The position numbers were made by a program, and so were the translations under genes. The notes below the pieces were generated by a model. The model did not search any database. It was given only the letters and a program-made list of their open reading frames with translations, and had not been told where the DNA came from. A stretch of 64,000 nucleotides of DNA, from the NCBI GenBank assembly GCA_038148895.1, contig JBBVGQ010000001.1. The stretch is one strand, 5' to 3'. Source of the DNA: Tamlana sp038148895 (GTDB taxonomy: Bacteria; Bacteroidota; Bacteroidia; Flavobacteriales; Flavobacteriaceae). Shown in pieces: positions 25,744-34,979 of the stretch; the stretch's first letter is position 1, and each line of letters opens with the position of its first letter.

Positions 25744-26364
25744 ATGTTTACAGAAAATCAAATAAAAGAATTAAACGAAGCATTTAAAGATGCTGCACCC
25801 GCTGATATTATAAAAAAAGCATTTGAGCTTAATGATGAGGCTGTTGTAACCACCAATTTCAGGCCTTACGAGGCGGCAATTTTACATGCCGTAAGTTCAG
25901 TTGAATCTAAAATTCCTGTGGTTTGGTGCGATACCGGTTATAACACACCACAAACATACAGACATGCAGAGCAGGTAATCAAAGATTTAGATTTGAATAT
26001 CTTTTTATATGTTCCAAAACAAACGGCTGCACATCGTGACGTGGTTATGGGCATTCCGAGCATTGATGCTCCAGAGCATGCGCTTTTCACGGAGCAAGTA
26101 AAACTTGAGCCGTTCAAAAGAGCTATGGAAGAACACAAGCCTAAAGTGTGGTTCACCAATTTACGCCAAGGCCAAACTGCTTTTAGAGATAGCATTGGTA
26201 TTTTCAGTTTAAGCAAAGATGATGTTCTAAAAGTGAGTCCGTTTTATTATTGGTCCGATGAAAAACTAGATAGCTATTTAGAAGAAAATAATTTACCAAA
26301 CGAATTTAAATATTTTGATCCAACTAAAGCATTAGAGAATAGAGAGTGTGGTTTGCACGCTTAA
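25744..26364 (+). CDS. cysH: Phosphoadenosine/adenosine phosphosulfate reductase
   Basis: A 206-aa thioredoxin- or glutaredoxin-dependent reductase releasing sulfite. It has the PP-loop-type fold with VVWCDTGYNTPQTYRHAE near 59-76 and the catalytic C-terminal cysteine in RECGLHA. Only two cysteines are visible, so the CC...CxxC ligands of iron-sulfur APS reductases are absent and a PAPS-type enzyme is suggested. No APS kinase gene is in this cluster. cysD follows after 10 bases. Confidence 0.88.
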   Translation: MFTENQIKELNEAFKDAAPADIIKKAFELNDEAVVTTNFRPYEAAILHAVSSVESKIPVVWCDTGYNTPQTYRHAEQVIKDLDLNIFLYVPKQTAAHRDVVMGIPSIDAPEHALFTEQVKLEPFKRAMEEHKPKVWFTNLRQGQTAFRDSIGIFSLSKDDVLKVSPFYYWSDEKLDSYLEENNLPNEFKYFDPTKALENRECGLHA

Positions 26365-26374
26365 AAATAAGATT

Positions 26375-27280
26375 ATGAAGAAAGATACATCACATATCAA
26401 CTCGCTAGAAAACGAAGCGATTTATATTATGAGAGAAGTGGCGGCACAGTTTGAAAAACCGGTGTTGCTGTTTTCAGGAGGAAAAGATTCCATCACCTTG
26501 GTAAGATTGGCCGTAAAGGCATTTTACCCTGCAAAGGTGCCGTTTCCTTTAATGCACATTGATACGGGACATAACTTTCCTGAAACCATAGAGTTCAGGG
26601 ATCGATTGGTTGAAGAATTAGGATTGGAGTTAATTGTTCGTAACGTTCAAGATTCCATAGACCAAGGAAAAGTAAAAGAAGAATCAGGTAGATACGCTAG
26701 TAGAAACCAATTGCAAACTACGACACTTTTGGATGCCATTGAAGAATTCAAATTTGATGCATGTATTGGAGGCGCACGTCGTGATGAAGAAAAAGCAAGG
26801 GCCAAGGAACGAATCTTTTCAGTACGAGATGATTTTGGCCAATGGGATGAAAAAAACCAACGCCCAGAATTGTTCGATATGTTGAACGGTCAAATAGAAC
26901 ACGGACAAAATGTACGTGTGTTCCCAATTTCAAACTGGACGGAGTTGGATGTTTGGTCTTATATAGAAAAAGAAAACATTGAAATACCATCTATTTATTT
27001 CGCGCATAAGCGTAAGGTATTCTTGAGAGATGGTTTGATTTGGTCTGTAGATGATGAGGTCGTGTACAGAGACGATCATGAAGAAGTTATTGAGGAAATG
27101 GTGCGTTTTAGAACCGTTGGTGATATGAGTTGTACAGCAGCTGTATTATCTGAAGCTTCAACAATTTCAAAAGTTGTAGAGGAAATCAGAGATTCAACAA
27201 TTTCAGAACGCGGTGCCCGAATTGACGATAAACGCTCTGAGGCAGCCATGGAAAAACGTAAACAACAAGGGTACTTTTAG
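26375..27280 (+). CDS. cysD: Sulfate adenylyltransferase subunit 2
   Basis: A 301-aa ATP-sulfurylase catalytic subunit. The start is placed at MKKDTSHINSLENEAIYIMR; an upstream in-frame ATG overlaps cysH. The PP-loop motif LLFSGGKDSITLVRLA is near 32-47 and the family end RGARIDDKRSEAAMEKRKQQGYF is intact. With CysN it makes APS from sulfate and ATP in the cytosol. cysN lies 70 bases downstream. Confidence 0.95.
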   Translation: MKKDTSHINSLENEAIYIMREVAAQFEKPVLLFSGGKDSITLVRLAVKAFYPAKVPFPLMHIDTGHNFPETIEFRDRLVEELGLELIVRNVQDSIDQGKVKEESGRYASRNQLQTTTLLDAIEEFKFDACIGGARRDEEKARAKERIFSVRDDFGQWDEKNQRPELFDMLNGQIEHGQNVRVFPISNWTELDVWSYIEKENIEIPSIYFAHKRKVFLRDGLIWSVDDEVVYRDDHEEVIEEMVRFRTVGDMSCTAAVLSEASTISKVVEEIRDSTISERGARIDDKRSEAAMEKRKQQGYF

Positions 27281-27350
27281 TCAAAAGTCAATTATAAGAT
27301 AAAGTTAGATTGCTTGAGCGAGAAGCTTAAAGCATTAAGCAAAAAAATAA

Positions 27351-28598
27351 ATGGAAGTATTAAAAATTGCAACAGCGGGAAGTGTAGATGATGGAAAAAG
27401 TACGTTGATTGGGCGTATTCTTTACGATACAAAATCATTGACTACAGATAAATTAGAGGCTATTGAAAAAACCAGTAAACAACGTGGTTACGATTATTTG
27501 GATTTCTCATTGGCAACTGATGGTTTAGTAGCCGAAAGAGAACAAGGAATCACTATTGATGTGGCCCATATTTATTTTTCAACCGGAAAGAAAAGCTATA
27601 TTATAGCAGATACTCCAGGCCATGTGGAGTATACAAGAAACATGGTGACAGGAGCTTCAACGTCGCAAGCATCTATCATTTTGATTGATGCACGTAAAGG
27701 CGTAATTGAGCAAACCAACCGTCATTTCTTTATCAATAATTTATTGAGGATTAAAGATGTTGTAGTAGCCATCAACAAAATGGATTTGGTGGATTATTCG
27801 GAAGAAGTTTACAATAAAATTAAAGCCGATTTTGAGGAGTTGATGAGCAAACGCGATTACCAAGACCAAAAAATCACCTTTATTCCTGTAAGTGCCTTAA
27901 AAGGAGATAATGTTGTTCACCTTTCTAATAAAATGCCTTGGTACAAAGGCGAGGCTTTGTTGGAGCATTTGGAGAAATTGGATAAGGCGGACATTTTTAA
28001 TGTAGGTACACCTCGTTTTCCAGTACAATATGTTATTCGCCCAAAAACTGAAGAGTTTCATGATTTTAGAGGCTATGCAGGAAAAGTATATGGTGGAAAT
28101 TTAAGTGTTGGTGACGATATTATTGTGTTGCCATCTAAAACCAGATCTAAGATAAAGGAGATTTATTTCTATGATGAAAAGTACGAAACGGCATCAAGAC
28201 GTTCTTCAGTTACCATTACTCTAGAAAATGATATCAACGTAAGCCGTGGTGATATGATTGTTAAGGAAAATGATTTGCCCACCATCGATAAGCAGTTTAC
28301 AGCCAACGTGTGTTGGATGGATTCAGATGAATTAACAACCGGTGGCAAATACATTGTTCAGCATGGAATTAATAAGGTGTTGGCAAAGGTTGACAGAATC
28401 AATCACAAAATTCATCCAGATTATTCTGGGTTTGAAAAAGGCGTCACCAGTTTAGGGGTTAACGATATTGCTTCGGTAACCTTTAAATTAAACAAACCTA
28501 TTTTCTATGATCAATTTAAAAATCATAGAACTAATGGGTCGTTTATCATAATCGATCCACAATCCAACAATACCGTTGGTGCAGGATTCATTCAATAA
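27351..28598 (+). CDS. cysN: Sulfate adenylyltransferase subunit 1 (GTPase)
   Basis: A 415-aa elongation-factor-like GTPase that drives APS formation. G motifs: AGSVDDGKSTLIGR near residue 9, DTPGHVEYTRNM and NKMDLVD. It stops after the EF-Tu-like beta domains and is not fused to an APS kinase (CysC), unlike many CysNC proteins. It precedes sulfite reductase by 9 bases. Confidence 0.95.
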   Translation: MEVLKIATAGSVDDGKSTLIGRILYDTKSLTTDKLEAIEKTSKQRGYDYLDFSLATDGLVAEREQGITIDVAHIYFSTGKKSYIIADTPGHVEYTRNMVTGASTSQASIILIDARKGVIEQTNRHFFINNLLRIKDVVVAINKMDLVDYSEEVYNKIKADFEELMSKRDYQDQKITFIPVSALKGDNVVHLSNKMPWYKGEALLEHLEKLDKADIFNVGTPRFPVQYVIRPKTEEFHDFRGYAGKVYGGNLSVGDDIIVLPSKTRSKIKEIYFYDEKYETASRRSSVTITLENDINVSRGDMIVKENDLPTIDKQFTANVCWMDSDELTTGGKYIVQHGINKVLAKVDRINHKIHPDYSGFEKGVTSLGVNDIASVTFKLNKPIFYDQFKNHRTNGSFIIIDPQSNNTVGAGFIQ

Positions 28599-28607
28599 AA
28601 AAAGAAA

Positions 28608-30710
28608 ATGCAGAGTTTTAGAACAGAAATAGAAAATCCAGTTGTTGAAAGGGACATCATTGAATTAGCTAAAAAAATTGAGCTCTTCAACAACGGCAAT
28701 ATAGATGAAGAAAAATTCAGGAGTCTACGTTTAGCACGTGGGGTTTACGGTCAGCGTCAAGAAGGCGTACAAATGATTCGTATAAAATTGCCGTACGGAA
28801 AAGTAAAGAGCAATCAATTACGAAGAATTTCTGATGTTTCGGATGAATATTCCCGTGGACGTTTGCACATCACAACACGTCAAGATATCCAAATCCACTA
28901 TGTGGATTTAAACAGAACCCCAGAATTGTGGGCAGAATTGGAGCGTGATGATGTAACCTTGCGAGAAGCTTGTGGTAACACGGTTAGAAACGTAACGGCA
29001 AGTGAAACAGCAGGAATTGATGTTAATGAAGCCTTTGATGTATCGCCATACGCTGATGCACTTTATAAGTTTTTCTTAAGAAATCCCATTTGTCAAGAAA
29101 TGGGAAGAAAGTTTAAGGTGTCTTTTTCATCATCGGATGAAGATACTGGGTTGTCATATATGCACGACCTTGGTTTTATTGCCAAAATTAAAGATGGTGT
29201 TCGCGGTTTCAAAGTGATGATTGGTGGTGGTCTGGGTTCCCAACCACGACATGCCGATGTACTTTATGATTTTGTAGAGACGAATAAGATTATTCCAATC
29301 ATGGAAGGTGTTTTAAGGATTTTCGATCGTCATGGAGAACGTAAAAGTCGCGCCAAAGCACGTATGAAATTCTTGATTAAGGATATTGGTTTAGAGGCTT
29401 TTAAAGAGTTAGTCGCCGCTGAACAGCATGCTGTTGAGTTTAAGTCTGTAGCTATTGATGCAGATTCATATGAGGCCTCTAAACCAATAAACCTTAAAAG
29501 CATTCCTTCAGTTAAAATTAACGACGACAAAGCCTTTGAAACTTGGAAGTCAACCAATTTGATTCCCCAAAAACAGGAAGGTTATGTAGCCATAGGTATA
29601 AAAGTGCTTTTAGGAGACTTTTATACAGATAAAGCAAGGTTATTGGCTGATTTGGTTGAGAAATATGCCGCCGGAGAGATACGTTTGTCGTTGCGCCAAA
29701 ATATTGTCATTCCTTTTGTTAAGGAAGAATTGGTGCCATTTTTCTACACCGAATTGGAAAAATTAGGTTTCGTAGAAGCAGGTTATAACAAAGCCGTTGA
29801 TATTACAGCCTGTCCAGGTACAGATACCTGTAACTTGGGTATCGCTAGCAGTACAGGTATTGCAGATGAGTTGGAACGCGTTATTAAAGCTGAATACCCA
29901 CAATATTTAAAGAATGACGATGTTGTAATCAAAATTAGCGGATGTATGAATGCTTGCGGACAACATAACATGGCCAATATTGGTTTTCAAGGTATGTCAG
30001 TTCGGACGCCAGACAAATTGGTTGCTCCTGCTCTGCAAGTGTTATTAGGTGGCGGTAATTTAAAGGACGGTAACGGCCAGTTTGCCGATAAAGTAGTGAA
30101 AGTACCGAGTAAACGTGGTCCAGAAGCTTTACGTAGAATTTTAAATGATTTTGAAGCAAATGCGACCGGGAAATCATTTATTGAGTATTACAAGGTAACG
30201 GGAGAACGCTATTTCTACGATTTGTTGAATGACCTTCAAGATGTTACCAATTTAACCCAAGATGATTTTATCGATTGGGGTGCTAAAGAAGAATATGTAA
30301 AGGAAATTGGTATTGGCGAATGTGCTGGTGTAGTTATAGATTTGATTGCGACACTATTTTTTGAAAGTGAAGAAAAAATTGAAAATGCTAAAGAATCACT
30401 AGAAAATAAAGTATATTCAAGTGCTATTTACCATGCGTACAGCTCTTTAGTAAATTCCGCGAAAGCGCTATTGTTGGCCGAAAACAAATCAACAAACACG
30501 CATTCGGGAATTATTAGCCAGTTTGATGAGTTGTTTGTGAAGTCCGGTAAGATTGATTTAGGTAGTTCTTTTTCTGAATTGATATATCAAATTAATAAAT
30601 TTGCACCTACGGAAGATTTTGCAACAAAATATATAAAAGCGGCAAACCAGTTTTTAGAAGAAGTTAAGGCGTACAGAGAAGCCCAAACTATAAAAAGGCA
30701 AGCTGTTTAA
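28608..30710 (+). CDS. Siroheme sulfite (nitrite) reductase with C-terminal HEPN domain
   Basis: 700 aa. Residues about 1-565 are a ferredoxin-type sulfite/nitrite reductase: two ferredoxin-like and two siroheme/Fe4S halves, with cluster ligands in CPGTDTC (about 402 and 408) and CMNAC (about 446 and 450). The last 125 or so residues (from about 572) are a helical HEPN-type domain: ENKVYSSAIYHAYSSLVNSA, KALLLAEN and a TH at the SGI segment. The R-x4-6-H RNase motif of toxic HEPNs is not visible. Genes for siroheme synthesis follow, so sulfite is the likely substrate. The domain may bind nucleotides or other subunits. Confidence 0.9.
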   Translation: MQSFRTEIENPVVERDIIELAKKIELFNNGNIDEEKFRSLRLARGVYGQRQEGVQMIRIKLPYGKVKSNQLRRISDVSDEYSRGRLHITTRQDIQIHYVDLNRTPELWAELERDDVTLREACGNTVRNVTASETAGIDVNEAFDVSPYADALYKFFLRNPICQEMGRKFKVSFSSSDEDTGLSYMHDLGFIAKIKDGVRGFKVMIGGGLGSQPRHADVLYDFVETNKIIPIMEGVLRIFDRHGERKSRAKARMKFLIKDIGLEAFKELVAAEQHAVEFKSVAIDADSYEASKPINLKSIPSVKINDDKAFETWKSTNLIPQKQEGYVAIGIKVLLGDFYTDKARLLADLVEKYAAGEIRLSLRQNIVIPFVKEELVPFFYTELEKLGFVEAGYNKAVDITACPGTDTCNLGIASSTGIADELERVIKAEYPQYLKNDDVVIKISGCMNACGQHNMANIGFQGMSVRTPDKLVAPALQVLLGGGNLKDGNGQFADKVVKVPSKRGPEALRRILNDFEANATGKSFIEYYKVTGERYFYDLLNDLQDVTNLTQDDFIDWGAKEEYVKEIGIGECAGVVIDLIATLFFESEEKIENAKESLENKVYSSAIYHAYSSLVNSAKALLLAENKSTNTHSGIISQFDELFVKSGKIDLGSSFSELIYQINKFAPTEDFATKYIKAANQFLEEVKAYREAQTIKRQAV
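30455..30467 (+). repeat. 13-mer TTCCGCGAAAGCG inside the HEPN-coding part
   Basis: The same 13-mer occurs at 34942-34954 ahead of SAM riboswitch 2. It contains a small palindrome-like core (CGCGAAAGCG). It may be a remnant of a short repeat seen in related genomes. Confidence 0.3.
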
Positions 30711-30720
30711 TTAATAAGGT

Positions 30721-31482
30721 ATGAGTATTAAAACCCCAAAATTAACCGTTGTAGGCGCTGGTCCAGGTGATGAAGATTTGATTACCCTTAAGGCAATTAA
30801 GGCTATTGAATCGGCTGATGTTATCCTGTATGATGCACTTATTAACGAATCTCTTTTAAAATATGCTTCAGAAGATGCTGAGTTTATTTTTGTGGGGAAG
30901 CGCAAGGGGTGCTATGCATTTCAGCAAGAGCAAATTAATGAATTGATTGTTTCCAAGGCCAAGGAAAAAGGGCATGTAGTTCGTTTAAAAGGTGGTGACC
31001 CGTTTATTTTTGGGCGTGGTGCCGAGGAAATTGATTATGTAAGGCCATTTGGTCTGGAAACCTTTGTGGTTCCTGGTATATCATCATCGGTGGCAGTGCC
31101 AGCATATCAGGGTATTCCGTTGACAAAGCGAGGCATTTCAGAAAGTTTTTGGGTGGTTACAGCAACTACCAAAGCACATCAACTGTCCAATGATATTGCT
31201 TTGGCGGCAAAATCAACCGCAACGATTGTCATTTTAATGGGCATGCACAAATTGGATGATATTGTTAGGATTTTTTCCGAAGAAAACAAACAAGATACAC
31301 CTATTGCCATCATTCAAAACGGAACGAGAGACGATGAAAATGTTGGTATAGGTACTATCAATACAATTCAGGGGATTGTTGTTGAAAAGCAGTTGTCTTC
31401 ACCAGCAATTATTGTTATTGGCGATGTGGTGAAGGAGAGAGCTGTATTAAGTTCCATTTGTGCTGAAGTGACCAAGGAATAA
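30721..31482 (+). CDS. cobA: Uroporphyrinogen-III C-methyltransferase
   Basis: A 253-aa SAM-dependent enzyme that methylates uroporphyrinogen III at C2 and C7 to make precorrin-2. Motifs VGAGPGDEDLITLKA near residues 11-25 and RLKGGDPFIFGRGAEE near 88-103 are those of SUMT. It sits between sulfite reductase and the Met8-like gene, so its product goes to siroheme for that reductase. The downstream gene starts 4 bases later. Confidence 0.93.
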   Translation: MSIKTPKLTVVGAGPGDEDLITLKAIKAIESADVILYDALINESLLKYASEDAEFIFVGKRKGCYAFQQEQINELIVSKAKEKGHVVRLKGGDPFIFGRGAEEIDYVRPFGLETFVVPGISSSVAVPAYQGIPLTKRGISESFWVVTATTKAHQLSNDIALAAKSTATIVILMGMHKLDDIVRIFSEENKQDTPIAIIQNGTRDDENVGIGTINTIQGIVVEKQLSSPAIIVIGDVVKERAVLSSICAEVTKE

Positions 31483-31485
31483 ATT

Positions 31486-32079
31486 ATGGAACGCAATAAT
31501 TTATATCCCATTTTTCTAAAAGCTAAAAGCTTAAACGTTCTTATAGTTGGTGGTGGTAATGTGGCGGAGGAAAAATTGACATTCCTTTTAAAGTCAAGTC
31601 CAGATGCGCACGTAACCATGGTAGCTCCTATGTTTCGGGAAGGGACAGTTTCGTTGGCTAAACAAGGCAATGTCAAGCTGATAAAAAAGAAGTACAAAAA
31701 AAAGTACTTAAAAGGAAAGCATATTGTTGTTGCAACGACCGATATTCCTAAGGTGAATATCAAGGTTCACAAGCATTGCCGAAAAAAGAGCATTTTGGTT
31801 AATGTAGCCGATAATCCGCCATATTGTGATTTTTATATGGGCGGTATCGTAACCAAAGGCAACGTAAAAGTGGCTATTTCAACCAATGGAAAATCACCAA
31901 CAACGGCTAAACGTTTACGCCAGTTTTTTGAGGATGTCATCCCTGAAAATGTGGACGATTTAGTAAAAAATTTAAATGAATATAGAAAAACAATAAAAGG
32001 AGATTTCGAGGAGAAAGTGGAAACGCTGAACGAATTCACCAAAGGATTAATTGAGAAAAAGAATCTTAAAAATGATTAA
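31486..32079 (+). CDS. Precorrin-2 dehydrogenase / sirohydrochlorin ferrochelatase-like (CysG N-domain, Met8-like)
   Basis: A 197-aa protein. N-terminal NAD-binding motif VLIVGGGNVAEEKLTFLL near 18-35. The middle has VNVADNPPYCDFYMGGIV, typical of siroheme synthase N-terminal domains. It is the short form without the C-terminal methyltransferase, which is supplied by the gene before it. It would oxidise precorrin-2 and may insert iron. Its 3' end overlaps the next gene by 8 bases. Confidence 0.88.
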   Translation: MERNNLYPIFLKAKSLNVLIVGGGNVAEEKLTFLLKSSPDAHVTMVAPMFREGTVSLAKQGNVKLIKKKYKKKYLKGKHIVVATTDIPKVNIKVHKHCRKKSILVNVADNPPYCDFYMGGIVTKGNVKVAISTNGKSPTTAKRLRQFFEDVIPENVDDLVKNLNEYRKTIKGDFEEKVETLNEFTKGLIEKKNLKND

Positions 32080-33124
32080 AACAGATATACTAATAATAGG
32101 AGCAGGACCAACAGGATTATTTGCAGTTTTCGAGGCAGGTTTGCTAAAGCTTAAGTGTCATTTAATTGATGCACTGCCACAACCTGGAGGGCAATGTTCT
32201 GAGATTTATCCTAAAAAACCAATTTACGATATACCCGGGTTTCCAGAAATATTGGCAGGCGATTTAACAAGAAACTTGTTGGAACAAGGCAAGCAGTTTG
32301 AGCCCGGATTTACATTGGGTGAGCGTGCCGAAACTATTGAAAAACAAGACGATGGTTCTTTTATCGTTACAACCAATAAAGGCACAAAGCATCATGCACC
32401 AGTGGTTGCCATTGCGGGTGGATTAGGCTCGTTTGAACCTAGAAAACCTGGAATTGACGGAATTGAAGATTTTGAAGATAATGGTGTGGAATACATTATT
32501 AAAGATCCAGAATTTTACAGAAACAAGCGTGTCGTTATTTCTGGAGGTGGTGACTCTGCATTGGATTGGAGTATCTTTTTGGCCGATGTCGCTTCCGAAG
32601 TTACTTTAATACACCGAAGAAATGAATTTAGAGGAGCTTTAGACTCTGTTGAAAAAGTTAGGGACTTGACCCAAGAAGGTAAAATCAATTTAATTACACC
32701 TGCTGAGGTAACCGAACTACATGGTGAAGGTAAATTGGAAGCTGTGACCTATGTTAGGGATGGCGAAGCTTCTCGAATTGAAACCGACCACTTTATTCCG
32801 TTATTTGGGTTGTCACCAAAATTAGGCCCTATTGCCAATTGGGGATTGGAAATTGAGAAAAATGCTATTAAAGTGGATAACTCATTAAACTATCAAACCA
32901 ATATACCTGGTATTTTTGCCATTGGCGATGTAAATACATACCCTGAAAAGTTAAAACTGATTCTTTGCGGATTCCACGAGGCAACTTTAATGTGCCAAGC
33001 GGCTTACAGAATCATCAACCCAGGCAAAAAATATGTATTAAAATACACAACAGTTAGTGGTATTGATGGTTTTGATGGATCAAGAAAAGAAGCTCCTAAA
33101 GCGGTTGTACAGGCTATTAACTAA
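32072..33124 (+). CDS. Ferredoxin/flavodoxin-NADP+ reductase, thioredoxin-reductase-like
   Basis: About 350 aa from the start MIKTDILIIGAGPTGLF; a start 7 codons earlier would overlap the previous gene more. It contains two dinucleotide motifs (GAGPTGLF, and SGGGDSALDWSIFL near 160) but no redox CxxC, so it fits YumC-type ferredoxin-NADP+ reductases, not thioredoxin reductase. It likely feeds electrons from NADPH through ferredoxin to the sulfite reductase of this operon. That electron path is inferred. Confidence 0.85.
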   Translation: MIKTDILIIGAGPTGLFAVFEAGLLKLKCHLIDALPQPGGQCSEIYPKKPIYDIPGFPEILAGDLTRNLLEQGKQFEPGFTLGERAETIEKQDDGSFIVTTNKGTKHHAPVVAIAGGLGSFEPRKPGIDGIEDFEDNGVEYIIKDPEFYRNKRVVISGGGDSALDWSIFLADVASEVTLIHRRNEFRGALDSVEKVRDLTQEGKINLITPAEVTELHGEGKLEAVTYVRDGEASRIETDHFIPLFGLSPKLGPIANWGLEIEKNAIKVDNSLNYQTNIPGIFAIGDVNTYPEKLKLILCGFHEATLMCQAAYRIINPGKKYVLKYTTVSGIDGFDGSRKEAPKAVVQAIN

Positions 33125-33146
33125 ACTAAGCTTTTATATATAATCG

Positions 33147-33180
33147 ATCCTGTAGGGTTTCTTTGGAAACCTTACAGGAT
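33147..33180 (+). repeat. Long perfect hairpin after the sulfite reductase cluster
   Basis: ATCCTGTAGGGTTTC pairs with GAAACCTTACAGGAT around a 4-base loop: 15 bp with a single G-T wobble. It lies 23 bases after the reductase stop. No clean T-run follows, so it may be an mRNA 3' stabiliser, a REP-like element or a terminator. Confidence 0.6.
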
Positions 33181-33255
33181 TTAATGTTTAAATAAGTAGG
33201 ATTTAAACGGATAAATTTTACTTTTATGAAATCAAAATTTTAGCCATTTAACGTA

Positions 33256-33999
33256 ATGAAAAGTTATAATGTTTGTTTAAAAGATACCGTTAAGACGTTC
33301 ACGAAAAGGTTGTTTTATTCCTTGTTTGATTGCCAACAGGAATTAGAACAAGAAGAATATTTAGAAAATACTTTTTACCAGATACTTTCAAAACTTAATA
33401 TTGAAAACAGCGAAAGCATTTGGCAACAATTTAAGGCCGATTTGCCCAACATCAGGAAGAAATTGGATTTAGATGCCATAGCTTTTGAAAAAAATGACCC
33501 AGCTTCGCATAGTTTGGAGGAAATTTATTTGGCTTATCCTGGGTTTTATGCCATTTCAATTTATAGGTTGAGCCATGCGCTTCATCAATTGGGCGTTTAT
33601 ATTTTACCAAGGATGATGAGTGAATACATCCACGGAATTACAGGTATTGATATTCACCCAGGCGCAACCATTGGCGACTCGTTTTACATTGACCACGGTA
33701 CGGGTATTGTTATTGGTGAAACCTCAATAATTGGCAAAAACGTAAAAATTTATCAAGGGGTCACCTTGGGAGGTATTTCCGTGGCAAAAAGTTTGGCATC
33801 AACCAAGCGTCATCCAACTATTGAGGATAATGTATGCATATACGCAAATGCAACTATTTTGGGAGGCGATATTTCTATTGGTGCAAACAGCGTTATTGGC
33901 GCCAACGTTTGGATAACACAATCTGTTCCTGAAAATTCATTAGTAACCTATCAAACCGAAATAAAAATCAGACCGAAAAAGAATGGAATTCGAAAATAG
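33256..33999 (+). CDS. cysE: Serine O-acetyltransferase
   Basis: A 247-aa hexapeptide-repeat acetyltransferase. The N-terminal helical part (about 1-130) leads into the left-handed beta-helix: HPGATIGDSFYIDHGTGIVI near 135-154 and the VTLGGI segment. It makes O-acetylserine from serine and acetyl-CoA. It overlaps cysM by 17 bases, so the two form the last two steps to cysteine. It is separated from the sulfate genes by the hairpin at 33147-33180. Confidence 0.92.
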   Translation: MKSYNVCLKDTVKTFTKRLFYSLFDCQQELEQEEYLENTFYQILSKLNIENSESIWQQFKADLPNIRKKLDLDAIAFEKNDPASHSLEEIYLAYPGFYAISIYRLSHALHQLGVYILPRMMSEYIHGITGIDIHPGATIGDSFYIDHGTGIVIGETSIIGKNVKIYQGVTLGGISVAKSLASTKRHPTIEDNVCIYANATILGGDISIGANSVIGANVWITQSVPENSLVTYQTEIKIRPKKNGIRK

Positions 34000-34873
34000 C
34001 ATCCTCGGACAAATAGGCAATACGCCGTTAGTAGAAGCAACGCATCTCATAAATAAAAAAGGGGTGAGGTTGTTTCTAAAATTAGAAGGCAACAATCCCG
34101 GTGGGAGCGTAAAAGATCGCCCCGCTTTTAATATGATTTATGAAGCCTTAAAACGAGGTGACATCAAAAAAGGCGGCACCTTGGTTGAAGCAACAAGCGG
34201 AAATACAGGTATTGCATTGGCATTTATTTCTAAACTTTTAGGCTTGAATATGGTATTGATTATGCCCGAGAATTCCACCGAAGAACGGGTAAAGACCATG
34301 AGGGCTTATGGCGCTGAAGTTATTTTAACACCTGCAAATGTTGGTATTGAAGGTTCGCGTGATTTAGCATTTAAGCTTCGTGATGAAAAAGGCTATACAT
34401 TGTTAAACCAGTTTGAAAATGATGATAACTGGAAAGCCCACTATAAAACCACAGGTCCGGAAATTTGGAAGGCTACCAACGGCAAAATAACGCATTTTGT
34501 GTCAGCCATGGGAACCACAGGAACCATAATGGGCGTTTCAACCTATTTGAAAGAACAAAATAAAGAAGTAACTATTGTTGGGGCACAGCCTGATGATGAT
34601 TCTAGAATTCCGGGTATTAGAAAGTGGCCTGAAGAATATGTTCCTAAGTTTTTTGATAGAAAAAAAGTAGACCAAGTTATAGAAGTAACTGAGGCTGATG
34701 CTAAAGCCACAACAATTAGGTTGGCCAAAGAAGAAGGTGTTTTTGCAGGTATGAGTAGCGGTGGCTCTGTATATTGCGCCTTACAAATAGCAAACCAAAT
34801 TGACGAAGGTGTAATTGTGGCCATTATTTGCGACCGTGGCGACAGGTATTTATCATCAACATTGTTTGAATAA
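33983..34873 (+). CDS. cysM: Cysteine synthase B
   Basis: A 296-aa fold-type II PLP enzyme that replaces acetate of O-acetylserine with sulfide. The PLP lysine is in NPGGSVKDRPAF near residue 43, TSGNTGIALA follows near 72, and the phosphate-binding loop is SAMGTTGTIMG near 175. Full length. It is coupled to cysE through a 17-base overlap and followed by the second SAM riboswitch region. Confidence 0.93.
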   Translation: MEFENSILGQIGNTPLVEATHLINKKGVRLFLKLEGNNPGGSVKDRPAFNMIYEALKRGDIKKGGTLVEATSGNTGIALAFISKLLGLNMVLIMPENSTEERVKTMRAYGAEVILTPANVGIEGSRDLAFKLRDEKGYTLLNQFENDDNWKAHYKTTGPEIWKATNGKITHFVSAMGTTGTIMGVSTYLKEQNKEVTIVGAQPDDDSRIPGIRKWPEEYVPKFFDRKKVDQVIEVTEADAKATTIRLAKEEGVFAGMSSGGSVYCALQIANQIDEGVIVAIICDRGDRYLSSTLFE

Positions 34874-34925
34874 ATTCCAAACTGGAGAGTTTTCAAATTA
34901 AATAGGAAAACAAAAATATAGTCAC

Positions 34926-34933
34926 TACTTTTG
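34926..34933 (+). promoter_or_regulatory. Candidate -7 promoter box ahead of SAM riboswitch 2
   Basis: TACTTTTG matches TAnnTTTG, 47 bases before the riboswitch P1. No clear TTG lies at the right distance upstream, so confidence is modest. The rest of the gap 34874-34979 is A/T-rich and holds only the 13-mer TTCCGCGAAAGCG. Confidence 0.4.
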
Positions 34934-34979
34934 TGCTTTATTTCCGCGAAAGCGTAAATATGTTCATTAATGTACCAAA

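Noticed and set aside
32051..32071. Earlier start for the ferredoxin reductase
   Set aside because: It adds only MRKRILK, increases the overlap with the previous gene and is not a typical start of this family.
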